Origin: Pleurotus djamor
Lineage: Eukaryota > Basidiomycota > Agaricomycetes > Agaricales > Pleurotaceae
Assembly: GCA_029747585.1 (NCBI GenBank)
Contig: JAPEVF010001344.1
Coordinates: 1-10,835, forward strand
Direction: 5' to 3'
Length of the DNA stretch: 10,835 nucleotides
Within the stretch, counting starts at the first letter, position 1. Every line of letters starts with the position of its first letter. Below, one piece after another: positions 1 through 9,461 of this stretch. The notes under the pieces are model-generated. The model saw only the letters and a list, made by a program, of their open reading frames with translations, searched no databases and was not told the DNA's origin. A program made the translations under genes and the position numbers.

Positions 1-30
1 GGTTCAGGTATTCTCGCTCACTCCCCACCT

Positions 31-1158
31 TCACGCTCTTCGATGCGAGTGTTGAGTCATATTCGGTAGGTGTACCTCGCATGGATGGATCAACCCATGA
101 AGTGATGCTAGAGGGAGCAAGGATGTGCCGACGACTAGATCTGCCTGTTCTGCTAGGAACTCTTGAAGCTCTACGGCGGAGGGAGGGTAAGACCAGGCAC
201 TTGCAGCAGCATCCTCGTCGTGTAGGTCCACGAGGGAGACGGATCGCCAGAAAGCCTTTCGGAGTTGGGAACTAGGATTGGAGCATTCGCTATCAACGTC
301 TGAACCCGAGTTCAAATCCAAGGGTGGGGGTTTGGAAGAGACGCTGGCGATGGAAGGAGAAGAAGCTTGAGGCGATGGAGTTGTCACTTTGCTGGTTTTG
401 GCATTTGAGAAGTGAGACTGGCGAAGAGGGGAGGATATGCTTGGAGCAGCGAAGAGGTCGGATAACCTGAGTTCGCCGTGACCTTTCCAAGCGACCACTC
501 GGCGTGGTTTCATCTTCTGCTCCATTGGAGCGGAGTCTTCATCTTCCGCTGGGGTCAAAGGCGGTGACGATGCTACAGGGTATGGTGAACGCGGGTATGA
601 AGCGGTGCCGGAGGCAACAGTCGCGTAGTCCCTAGCGCTTGAAGGGCTGAGCGAGTTAGGGAGTGGTGAATGTGGTGAGAGCGTAGCAAAGCGAACAAAG
701 CGATGGAAAGCGGGAGGAGGAGAGGTCAGACCCGCCGCTGAAGGCGAACGGGGATCCTCCGCAAAGTCTATCTCAATATCCACAGGTGGAACATCGATCG
801 GGACGATTCCGTGGCTAAGGCTGTCTGCGAATGAGACATTGTATGATCTCTCTCCGCGAGGGGGCAGCTCGAGTGGGTTCGGTGCGACATCAATGGGAAC
901 GCGGTCGTATGTCATCGACGAGTGGGTGACAAACGTCGAAGACATCGAGGGAGTAGGAGGGAAATGGACATGAGGAGAGCTTGGAGATTGGGGAAGCGGT
1001 GAGGTAGGCGAGTTCAGAGTAGGACAGGATGAATACGGGAGGGTGAGGAGGAGAGGTGATAGGGCCAAAGTGGCTGAGCGCTTCAGGATTGATTTGGGGG
1101 ATCCGACTGGCTTGAGAGAAGCACGGCGTGAAGCACGGAGAATGGATGAAGTCGACAT
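31..1158 (-). CDS. Ser/Pro-rich disordered protein, function unknown
   Basis: A single uninterrupted reading frame of 375 codons on the minus strand. I do not recognise a catalytic fold. The protein is very rich in serine and proline with many S-P and T-P pairs, so most of it is probably disordered and a possible target of proline-directed kinases. Visible landmarks are a basic N terminus with a KSILKRSATL stretch, a HVHFPPTP segment, two related motifs (VPIDVAP and VPIDVPP) about 30 residues apart, an FVRFATLSP segment, and a better-ordered patch RVVAWKGHGELRLSDLF near the middle. I recall Ser/Pro-rich predicted proteins of this style, with an early SILK-type motif, from basidiomycete genomes; that is memory, not a search. 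The start is the first ATG after the predicted leader intron and has a purine at -3. The last ~55 residues are less typical and could be altered by an unseen 3' intron near the window edge. Confidence 0.7.
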   Translation of the reverse strand: MSTSSILRASRRASLKPVGSPKSILKRSATLALSPLLLTLPYSSCPTLNSPTSPLPQSPSSPHVHFPPTPSMSSTFVTHSSMTYDRVPIDVAPNPLELPPRGERSYNVSFADSLSHGIVPIDVPPVDIEIDFAEDPRSPSAAGLTSPPPAFHRFVRFATLSPHSPLPNSLSPSSARDYATVASGTASYPRSPYPVASSPPLTPAEDEDSAPMEQKMKPRRVVAWKGHGELRLSDLFAAPSISSPLRQSHFSNAKTSKVTTPSPQASSPSIASVSSKPPPLDLNSGSDVDSECSNPSSQLRKAFWRSVSLVDLHDEDAAASAWSYPPSAVELQEFLAEQADLVVGTSLLPLASLHGLIHPCEVHLPNMTQHSHRRA

Positions 1159-1257
1159 TACTGGGGTCGTGTATTGGGTTCGTGAAAGGGTTCGTAGAAG
1201 GTTGTTAGAAAGCTGCTTAACTGTCCCTTGACCAGCAAGAGACGGCTACACAAGCGA

Positions 1258-1310
1258 CTAGAAAAGACATCAGCACTTCAAATGGAGGAAAGGATATGAG
1301 GTCAACTCAC
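1258..1310 (-). other. Probable 5'UTR intron of the Ser/Pro-rich gene
   Basis: On the minus strand the sequence shows a good donor GTGAGT (1305-1310), a branch-like GTGCTGATG and a pyrimidine-rich acceptor TTTTCTAG ending at 1258, giving a 53-nt intron. It lies about 100 nt upstream of the ATG at 1158, and there is no ATG between the acceptor and that start codon. It therefore fits a spliced leader rather than a coding intron. Confidence 0.55.
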
Positions 1311-2750
1311 GTATTTAGAAGAGGAGAAAGTGGTCTTTTCAAAGCTACCAGAGCCCGAAAGATGGGGGTCTCGAGTTCAAGTTTCGAGTGGTATTTAAAC
1401 CATAAGGATTGGCTGTGGTCGCCATGGTGAAGGCCTCGCGATGATCCAGTTGGAGGTATGCATAATCCATAACCATGTCAGCGTATAGCCGCAGTTTCTG
1501 GGCACTCGGGCATTTTGGCTGTGCGAATTGGGTGAGCTGAGTAAAACAGAGAGCGAAACGAATCAAACCTCGTGGAGTTCCGAGTTTCAGCTCGCAATCA
1601 ACTGTTAACCTGATTATAAGAGCATCTTGAGTGTCCATTGGTATGGTCCTTTGGTGTATGTTCACTTCCCATGCGAATTTTACTTCGAAATCCACTGTCA
1701 TGGTTGATGAATCACAGCTCTTCCTAATGATTTGAGACCTAACACGGGAATTCGAGGGAAGCGCTTCAAAGCGGCCTACCATTTTAAAAGCTAAGCGTGA
1801 GGATGTTTCAAGCCAGAGAAGGCCTATCCAGTACCAAGGAAGAAAATTGGAATCAGACAGTCCGTAGATCCACCATTGAGGTTGTTGACCCGTGTAACGG
1901 GGCGCACCGGTATCAAGTCAGTCAAGGCGATGCCGACTCGGAGTGCAATTTGGGCTGGTGTCAAGGCAAAAGGCTCCGGTAGCTAGGCAGACGAATGCAT
2001 TGTTATTTGGCCGACAGTCAATACCGAGACGAGGTCAATGGAAAACAAGTTGGCTTGAAGTTAAGCTTGAATTAGACGCTTGATGCCAAAAGCCACAAAC
2101 CCCCTTCCCGCCCCTGTTCTGGGATATACAGTGCTTGGTCTCAAGCCATAAGTAGATATTTACCTTGAGTACCGTGGAGGGCTCGTGACGACATAACTTT
2201 CGGGGAATCTTATTCTCCCCCTTAGGCTTTAGAAGACGAATCAGGAGTCGACTGTAACGTCGACGACAACACCCCGCCCCGTCAATGCCGTCCATATAAC
2301 AAGGAGCGAGGGGCGACTTCGACGCGGCCTGGGAAAAGGCCTCGTACTATAGACGATGCGAAGGCTTTGAGTTGCAAAAATATGAAAGCTAGCCTGCCGT
2401 TGGACGATCGCGTGCGGGAGTGGGTTGAAAGTGTCCCTCTTCATAGCTCCCCTTTTAATAGGCGCTTTCTATTTGGAGCTCGGAACAAGTTCCATGGAAT
2501 GTCTGTTGCCTTGCTATTTTTCTGGTTATGATTGCTCAGATGTTTTGATTGACTGATGTTTGTTACGACTTTTGTCGCTATACATAGACAATTCTCATAT
2601 GGATGCACTATTAGTAGTGCTTTATATGCCCAATCCCACCCTCTAAATCTTGTTACCGATGTCTGCATGGCGTCCAATCCTCCGGGCTTGAAACCCGACA
2701 ACAACAGCCCCCTTCCTCCCCCCTGGGTCCCTAATAGTAATAGTGGCACG
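1311..2750. other. Intergenic region between divergent genes; no supported gene
   Basis: This 1.4-kb stretch separates the start of the minus-strand Ser/Pro-rich gene from the plus-strand resolvase. Open frames on both strands (the longest is 1345-1782 on the minus strand, 145 codons, and 2441-2938 on the minus strand, 165 codons) show no recognisable motif, no convincing splice pattern and no protein-like composition. The part nearest 1311 should hold the promoter of the leftward gene. I see no RNA gene or repeat array. Confidence 0.5.
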
Positions 2751-2755
2751 ACGGC

Positions 2756-2769
2756 CACGTGATCACGTG
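2756..2769. promoter_or_regulatory. 14-bp palindrome of two E-boxes upstream of the resolvase gene
   Basis: CACGTGATCACGTG is a perfect palindrome that contains CACGTG twice, sharing a central TGATCA. CACGTG is the core site of bHLH transcription factors in fungi. It lies about 130 bp upstream of the TATA box and about 200 bp upstream of the resolvase ATG. A GCGAAACGCGAA stretch follows a few bases later and has some likeness to G1/S (MBF/E2F-type) sites, which would suit a repair gene, but that is a weak inference. Confidence 0.5.
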
Positions 2770-2901
2770 TCAGTGCGAAACGCGAACTCGAACTTTTTGT
2801 TCCGCCACACCTCATTGTCAGGTCTTGGATTGATGAACGAGGCCGTTGCTTTGCTCTTATTCTTGTCCCTTTCATAGACTTGCTTGGTGCTTCACGCGCG
2901 A

Positions 2902-2909
2902 TATATAAA
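2902..2909 (+). promoter_or_regulatory. TATA box of the resolvase gene
   Basis: TATATAAA lies 62 bp upstream of the ATG at 2971. The 10-bp palindrome TCTTCGAAGA (2911-2920) and a pyrimidine-rich TCTCTCACAC stretch follow, where transcription could begin, implying a leader of only about 35-45 nt. Confidence 0.55.
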
Positions 2910-2970
2910 TTCTTCGAAGAGACAGAAACATCTCTCACACAGACTCCTTTCCAAGTTTTGCCTTCTCGCG

Positions 2971-5900
2971 ATGGGTGTTCCAGGTTTATGGGATGTAAGT
3001 ATCTGTTTTTCGACTTGGTAACTCGTGCTGATCATATGCTAAGGTACTACGCCCGGCAAGCAAAGTCAGGTCCCTCACAGATATCGCTGTCGTCGAGGGG
3101 TTTGAAGCAAACACAAATGGCATGCGCGGGTTCCGAGTCGGGATCGACGCGAGTATCTGGTTCTTCCACGCCAACTGGGGGAAAGAGGGAGAGAACCCAG
3201 AATTGCGAACGCTCTTCTTCAGATGCGCGACATTGCTTCGATCACCGTTCCTCCCCCTCTTCGTGTTCGATGGACCGAAACGTCCGGTGTTCAAGAGAGG
3301 GAAGAGAATTACAACTACTGCACACAAGCTGACGAACGGGATGAAGTCTATTATCGAAGCGTTTGGATTTGAGTGGCGAACGGTGTGTGGTTTACTTGTG
3401 GTTTTCTGAAACCAAGCTCATTTCCTGGTCAGGCGCCGGGCGAGGCCGAAGCAGAGTTGGCGTATCTAAACCGTATAGGCGTCATAGACGCGGTTCTCTC
3501 TGACGATGTCGACACGTTCCTTTTCGGTGCGTCAATGGTCATCAGAAAGTCAGGTTCCGCTTCTTCGTCCTATCAACAGCCTACTCACCCTTTTACAGCT
3601 CGAGTAACACACTTTCTGGGAATAGGGCTAACCCAGTCCTCAATTCAGATGGTCGGGATGACAAGAATCATTCAGCCGTCTACCGCATGTGCGATATTAA
3701 CAAACACCCATCGGTGGGATTGGACCGTGGAGGTCTCATACTGATCGGCCTCATGAGAGGTGGGGATTATCACCAAGCTGGTGTTCTTGGATGTGGTCCC
3801 ACGATCGCCCAAGGATTAGCCAGATGTGGTTTTGGCAAATCTCTCTTCGACGCCGCCGTCAACCTCCCTCCTGACCTTCTTCGCGACTTCCTTGTTAACT
3901 GGCGTACCGAGCTCTGCCATGAACTGCGCACCGACGCTCGAGGGTTTCTCGGCAAGAAATATGTCGCCTTGTCGAAGAAGATTCCCGACACTTTTCCTAA
4001 CCTCGAAGTCTTGGAATCTTACGTGAAGCCTATAACATCCGAGAAATTGGGTCGCGCAATAGAGTTGAATCAGCCAATGTGGGTGAAGGAGCCTGATTTG
4101 GGCAAGTTGGCGGAGACTTGCGAATTCTATTTCGAATGGGGTTATCGAGAGGCTATCATCAAGCGGTTCAGGACGGTCATCTGGCCCAGTGTTGTGTTGA
4201 GGATACTCCGGCGCTCGGTGCTGGATGCAGAGGAGAAGCATGGGTCGGGGGCACCGAGGACACCAAGGAAGAAGAAGGCGACTACACCTCCCTCACCGTT
4301 GGGTTCACCTTCGAAGTTGATCACGAAATATTTCTCCTCACTGCGCGTCGACGATGACGACTCGGACGATGAAGAAAACGAGAAAAATCTTGTGACGAAG
4401 ATACACTCTGAGCGACAACATGCATCTACAGACAAATTATTGGAATATCGACTGGAAGTGGCGCCTGCGCATTTGGTTCGTCTGACGGAAGCTGGTGTGA
4501 AGGGGATCAGGCGACCTGAGGACAAGGATGAGTGGGCTTCTGAAGAAGGCGAGGATGAAGATGACGATGAAGAAGGGGGATCGAAGAAGAAAGGTCCGAA
4601 GAAACCTCCTCCAGCTCCCGACTCGCATTTGAGAGTGTGGATACCTGCTTCTATTGTCAAGTTGGCGGAACCGAAGCTAGTGGAGGAATATGAAGAGGCG
4701 CTAAGGAAGAAGGCCGAGAAGAAGGCCAAGAAAGGGAGGAAAGCGACTGGGGAATCGTTGAGCACAACTTCCACAACTTCCAAGGCCTCTGCGCCGAAGA
4801 CGAGTAGGGCGAAGGCTACGACCGGCTCGCAGCCCACGAAAAGTAGACGCAGAACGAAGAAGGTGGTGGACGACGATGAAGAGGCGGAGGAAATCTGCTT
4901 GGATTTAGCTTCCCTCAGAGAGGAGGAAGAGGAGAGTGAGGATGATGCCCTTCCTGTTGCACCGCCCCCTCGTCCGCGACCAGTGAAGAAGGCAGCGAGT
5001 ACGCAAGAAGCCACTTCTTTGAAATCATTCTATACTGTGCAAAAGATTGTCGACCTCCGTTGCCCACCGACGAAGGTTTCAAAACCTGCACCTTCAATGC
5101 CGCCGCCAGTCGAACCCACCCGTTCGTGGACGGCAGCTCGGGACGGCAAAACAATTCCCGTAAAGGACTTGACATCTCGCCCGCCGAAGTTATCGCCCGT
5201 GAAGTCTTCGCCCGTCTCTCAGCCCAAGGCATCGCCTTCGAAGGGCTCGACTTCTACCAAGGCCATACCACCGCCCAAGAAACCGACAATGGCATCAATG
5301 TATTTATCGGACTCGGATGGCGAAAGTGACGATGAACTTCCTCGGTTTAATCCTCCTCCAAAGATCAAATTTGCCTCATCATCGACTTCAGTTTCTTCTG
5401 GGAGAACAGAATCATCAGATTCAGGGCGATATGACCTGCCCTCTGGGTCTACCTCTCCTTCCAAGATGTCGTCAGACGTCGATACGCCCAAGAAGTTCCC
5501 GCTGGATGTTGACTTCTTCAGCCAGACGACGTCGCGGTCGACGTCTCAGTCGCCTACGCCTGTCAAGCCTCCCCCTCGACGGAGGAAGCCATCTTGTCGA
5601 AGCTCGGACGAGGAGAGTGTCACCGGGTCGTCGTCTCCCTTACAGAAGTCACCCCGTAAATCTGGGAAACATACCTCTCCTCGGTTCAAGGAGCATGTTC
5701 CTGCTTCTATGGTCAACCGATATCCTTTCGAAAGCGACGATGATCGACACTACGACGTATCACGTACCACTCAACCTCGACCATCTTCGCCCATCCATTT
5801 CCCGTCACTCCGACCGACTCTCGCTCCTGTGGTCTCGCACCATAAACGAATTGAGATTATTGAAATTAGTTCAAGTGAGGAAGACGAGAAGATCGATCTA

Positions 5901-6047
5901 TCCAACCTCCCGCCGCTATTGGCTGTTAGAGCCAAGGTGGCGAGGGTTGCTGAGAGAGAGAAGAAAGCCAATGCAAGAGCAAAGAAACTTCCGGAGAAAG
6001 AGAGACGAAAGGTGGTTTCTCCAGCGGACGTTATTGATTTAACTTGA
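2971..6047 (+). CDS. GEN1: GEN1/Yen1-family Holliday-junction resolvase (Rad2/XPG nuclease)
   Basis: Exons by my model are 2971-2994, 3044-3382, 3433-3548 and 3599-6047, with introns of 49, 50 and 50 nt and continuous phase, giving 975 residues. The start MGVPGLWD is fixed by the family, because Rad2-type nucleases need Gly2 next to the active site. XPG-N covers about residues 1-97 (GIDAS with D43, FVFDGPKRP with D84). XPG-I follows with GEAEAE (E125, E127) and SDDVDTF (D146, D148), so the metal-binding acidic set looks complete. A helix-two-turn-helix stretch, LMRGGDYHQAGVLGCG, lies near 211-226. A chromodomain-like/GEN1 C-terminal segment is seen at about 444-530. The remaining ~450 residues are Ser/Pro-rich and charged, with many S/T-P-x-K/R sites, basic clusters and SUMO-interaction-like motifs, ending VIDLT. 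Family role: nuclear cleavage of Holliday junctions and flaps late in the cell cycle. The third donor (GTCAGG) is non-ideal but is the one that keeps frame and yields IRNSSNTLSGNR. Confidence 0.92.
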
Positions 6048-7329
6048 GGTTTAAATTCTCAAATTTCACAGTTGATATGTGAACCCATCTAATGTTGTAT
6101 TAGTATGAAGTTGTTGCCCGTTTCTGTTGTACGAGGAACCTTCCATGTGAGCACACATGAATTTGGTACAAGCAATAACTGGTTGGAGACGCCCCTGACT
6201 CGACTTGAACTCGAACCTCTCGCCCAGACACAGCTCACAAAGCTTGAATCTCTCACAACTGTGGCCGGACGCGCAAAGTGCCAACACTGAGCCCATTCGA
6301 GACAAGTCGGCCAAATGACAACCGAGTTCAGCCTCGGGTCAATCGCCGCGCTAGCCTCTCTGCAACGTTGAACCAGGAGTCGTCGTAATCTGTCGCATCG
6401 GCGTGGTTTCGTCTTTCTTGCATGACCTATGGCAGTCGGTTTCTCAGTCTCATAGACAAAAACGGCGTTCTGTCTCTAAACTGCCAGCCCCCTTCCTAGA
6501 ATGCGAGCAAGCGACATGAAGCCGCTCAGAAATCGGCTGTTCGCCCCATGGTCTTAATTCTTTGCTGCGGCCTTTTCGCACTGTGTCCCGAGTCATGTTC
6601 CCTACGATGCCGTTTTTTTTCGCCGCTCCGTATCTCCTTTTTCCCNTTTACCGTGTTGTTATTTTTCGTTTGCGTACGGTCGTATGGCGTTCAGCCGATC
6701 CCCCGAATCCCGATTAGCTCGAAGTCGAAAGTTCTTTGGACGGAGCTCAGTCCTCCGTTTGTCATCCATGGTTACATACGCTGNAAAAAGCACTAGGATC
6801 TGAACGACCCCAGCTACGCTTGAAAGGCGAGAAGAAACTCTTATAATTACTGAATTACAAGCTGACATTGAAGCAATATCTAGAGTTTTTCCGACTACAC
6901 TCAACGACGTCTGTGGCGGATCCAAGCCGCTGTGTATATCTTCGGGATGACTCTTTCAACGGCAGCGCTAGCCATGCTAGTATCGTCAACTTCTACCCCA
7001 TCCGATAAATTCCAAAATAGATGCTCGCCAATAACTACCAGTTTGAATCTAGGTGTCGACGGGTTCCTGAAATCTCCTCTCGAACTTACACGCTGGCTGG
7101 GAAAAAGCCTCCTGTTCCATTGACTTTGGACAATGGTAAGTACAACGTGACGCGTCTAGTTGCCGTTCGTTTTTTCCTACCGCCGTGGGGCGCTTTCCGG
7201 AATGACCCTTTCTGCGGTGATCATGCAAGTGTAGATTTCCCCTGCCCCATACATCGAAGATATTCCACGATCGATAGGGATTTATTAACGATCACTACGT
7301 CCAAGTTCGGCGTCGACGGATGTCTCTGA
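6048..7329. other. Intergenic region after the resolvase; no supported gene
   Basis: This stretch holds the resolvase 3' flank, T-rich sequence with two unresolved bases (6646, 6784), and short open frames without recognisable domains. I searched it for the missing 5' part of the downstream hydrolase and found no HGG or GxSxG coding sequence. Two short segments, around 6852-6950 and around 6925-6985, vaguely resemble the region before and at a hydrolase nucleophile elbow, but they are in different frames and carry no catalytic serine. They could be decayed relics, or chance. Confidence 0.45.
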
Positions 7330-7862
7330 AACTTGCACGACACGAAGTTGTGCATAGCCGCGCTGAAGAGNCACCTGGTGACCCCTACGTACTTCCTAGG
7401 CTCCTCTGGACTTGCATGGGATCCGAGCAGCGTAAAGACGTGCCTATCAGCTTCGGACAGCCCAAGATCCATCTTCTACACGTACATGGTACAAGAGTAA
7501 GTTGACTTTTCCAAATCGTTACACCTAATGGCTCACAGTTGGAAATGGGCAGAGGCATTCTCTCCGATCTCCTCTTACGCGACACGGGTGTTTCGCCTCG
7601 GGAATTTAGCGTTGGGCCGCAGGTAAAAATTGGCCGCTTTACGCCGCCGCCAACATACATCGTGCACGGGACCATTGATACGCGCGTCCCCTACCAACAA
7701 GCGCTAGACGTGGTCGACGCGTACAAAAGCAAGGGGTTCGATTCTGATAGAGCGCTAGGCCTTGTTTTCGATGGTGAGATGGTCGTGGAGCACGGATTCG
7801 ACAAGGATGGGATGTATAGGTTGGACAAGATGTGGGACTTCGTGAGGAAAGTCGTCGCTTGA
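7330..7862 (+). pseudogene. C-terminal half of an alpha/beta hydrolase, 5'-truncated
   Basis: Two exons (about 7330-7496 and 7553-7862) with a 56-nt intron, donor GTAAGT and acceptor GGGCAG, join in phase to read YMVQEGILSDLLL across the junction. The second exon has YIVHGTIDTRVPYQQALDVV, the typical strand, catalytic-Asp turn and following helix of fungal alpha/beta hydrolases (the hydrolase-3/lipase-like group), and a late HGF that would carry the catalytic His. The frame closes at a TGA in 7327-7329, and no oxyanion HGG or nucleophile GxSxG motif can be found upstream, so the product would lack two essential parts of the active site. An unresolved base sits at 7371 in the first exon. I read this as a remnant left by 5' loss, but a diverged or mis-assembled upstream part is possible. 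The substrate cannot be inferred. Confidence 0.6.
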
Positions 7863-8658
7863 ACAAATGAACCGTGGGAAGCCGAAGGCGCCGAGTATAG
7901 GGGAGATAGGGTTTACTTCTCCTCCCCCGATTTGCTTCGAACGTATTCACCTTACATAACGAGTCTCATGAATCATAGTATCGACTTCACCTTCTTTCCT
8001 GAAGTGTACCCGAGCATAAGATATCGGAGAGCTTGAGCTTCAAAAGAAACCCAACGACTGGGTACCTGTACCTACACACACGTCCAACTGGGGACGAACA
8101 TTTCCGTGCCATCCATCTCGCTAATGCTCACCAGCTTGTTTCATAATAAAATATACTTCAGCTACCTCATGTATTTCTGCGCGTAGACAGGACAATACTT
8201 AAATTTAGCAGGAATGAATCAACGATCCAACGCAATCAATGATGTCTACTTTTTTTTAGACCGTCGCCTATATTTAAAGAAACTTAAAAGCCATCGCCGA
8301 AAAGTCCTAGCCAGATTCGAGCACGATTGCCTCGAGGACATCGGCTAACTAGACCATAAGACCACCTCGGGGGCAAAGGACCCACAAATGATGGATACCT
8401 TTAACGGTAAAGTCGGCGACAAACGACGAGCTGGTTCCATTGGCGGAAGGTATGATTGATTCCGCGGACACTCGGTCCGTCACCCACGGAGGCTGTTGCC
8501 GTAGCAAATTGACGTGGGGGTATGTCGATTACTGACGGTTGAAATTATATCGCAACGGGTTTGGTGCTGTCATAGGTACCAGTGTCAGACGATCATGATT
8601 GAGACAACTTGGGAAGGCAGCCTACGTCGCAGGAATGCGAAAGCGTTCTGGATGATAT
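7863..8658. other. Intergenic region between convergent genes
   Basis: This stretch lies between the ends of the hydrolase relic and the leftward helical-bundle gene. It is fairly AT-rich around 8140-8290. An AATAAA on the plus strand (8145-8150) could serve as a poly(A) signal for the hydrolase transcript, though it is almost 300 bp past the stop. No open frame or RNA gene is convincing. Confidence 0.45.
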
Positions 8659-9461
8659 TCACATTATAATGGATGGTGTTAGTATGTGAGGCTGTTGTGA
8701 GCGGGCATCAGGGTATAGCAGGGGGAACGAGGTGAATAGCGTACGCGCTGGCTCTGCGGACACCTTCAAGCCATTCTTGCTGACAGCTTCCAACGCAGCT
8801 CTGATAGCCACAGTGTTCCTATTCTATGCGCCATATTGAGGGGAGGTGAATGAACGATGCGACCAAGGTGAAAAAGGGAAACCCTGGAACTCACAGTAAA
8901 CGCCGTACTCGCACCGTCTATCTCTTTACCCAGGCGAGCTATAGTACCCTTGTCAATAGTTGAGTACAGCATTCTCTTCCAACGTGTTCTGTCTAGCAAT
9001 ATTTCGATCTCTTGGGTGACTGACAGGAGAGAGCTACAATGGGTATCAATTGTCAGCCGTCCACGTAGGTTGACTTGTAGAGAACGCACCTAGCCAGCCT
9101 CGAATAATCGTTTGCAAAACTATCAGACATTTCCTCCAACGAATGGGTGTCCAATTCCTCCTTTATCTTATCACCAACCTCTTCAATCAAGGCGAAGGCC
9201 GCTTTACCGAGCGCGACCAGCGACTGCCGGTTCTCCCTGGTAGCCTGGTCAAGTCTTGATGAGACGCTCGGTACATCAATAATGGAAAGTGTAATCTACC
9301 TTGGCTTTGTCAATGATCCTTAGCGTAACTTTGGCGACTTCGCTGAGACCAGGGACGCGTGAGCCCACAGTCGCGAGGATGTCGATCGTCGAGGAGGCGA
9401 TCTCCCAGATGAGCGGTTCAGCCTTTGTCAATCTTGACTCGGCTGTATGGTTTGTGGTCAT
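8659..9461 (-). CDS. Small protein with MLKL-NTD/HeLo-like four-helix-bundle domain
   Basis: The model is complement(8659-8823, 8895-9033, 9090-9244, 9300-9461), with introns of 71, 56 and 55 nt and phases that close without adjustment, giving 206 residues. Donors are GTGAGT, GTGCGT and GTAGAT; a GCTGAC branch site lies in the 9034-9089 intron. The protein is mostly helical and amphipathic. Residues ~17-54 (LIWEIASSTIDILATV, then VPGLSEVAKVTLRII) and ~55-80 (ENRQSLVALGKAAFALIEEV) look like the first helices. Residues ~107-152 (EIEILLDRTRWKRMLY, then IARLGKEIDGASTAF) match the typical last-helix pattern of the four-helix bundles at the N termini of many agaric NLR-like and kinase-like proteins. 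No partner domain follows. The start is uncertain: ATGs at 9461 and 9521 are in frame, and a coding-like stretch lies upstream in another frame. The 3' end is also uncertain, since a TACTAAC branch site and a CAG acceptor at 8648 suggest a further intron. The role, perhaps cell-death or self/non-self signalling, is inference. Confidence 0.55.

Noticed and set aside
1371..1387. T-arm-like hairpin TCGAG-TTCAAGT-TTCGA suggesting a tRNA
   Set aside because: The arm has a G-T closing pair, and no matching acceptor stem, D-arm or anticodon arm can be drawn from the preceding 70 bases.
1345..1782. 145-codon open frame on the minus strand
   Set aside because: No recognisable motif, no coding-like third-position bias and no supporting splice or promoter signals; I cannot separate it from chance.
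2441..2938. 165-codon open frame on the minus strand across the resolvase promoter
   Set aside because: It covers the TATA box and E-box palindrome of the opposite gene and has no protein-like features.
4142..5014. 290-codon minus-strand frame rich in serine and phenylalanine
   Set aside because: It is the complement of the acidic and lysine-rich codons of the resolvase tail, which are clearly read on the plus strand.
6180..6270. Minus-strand GGTTCGAGTTC and TTCAAGT resembling a tRNA B-box
   Set aside because: Neither possible T-loop has a five-pair stem around it, and no cloverleaf can be formed.
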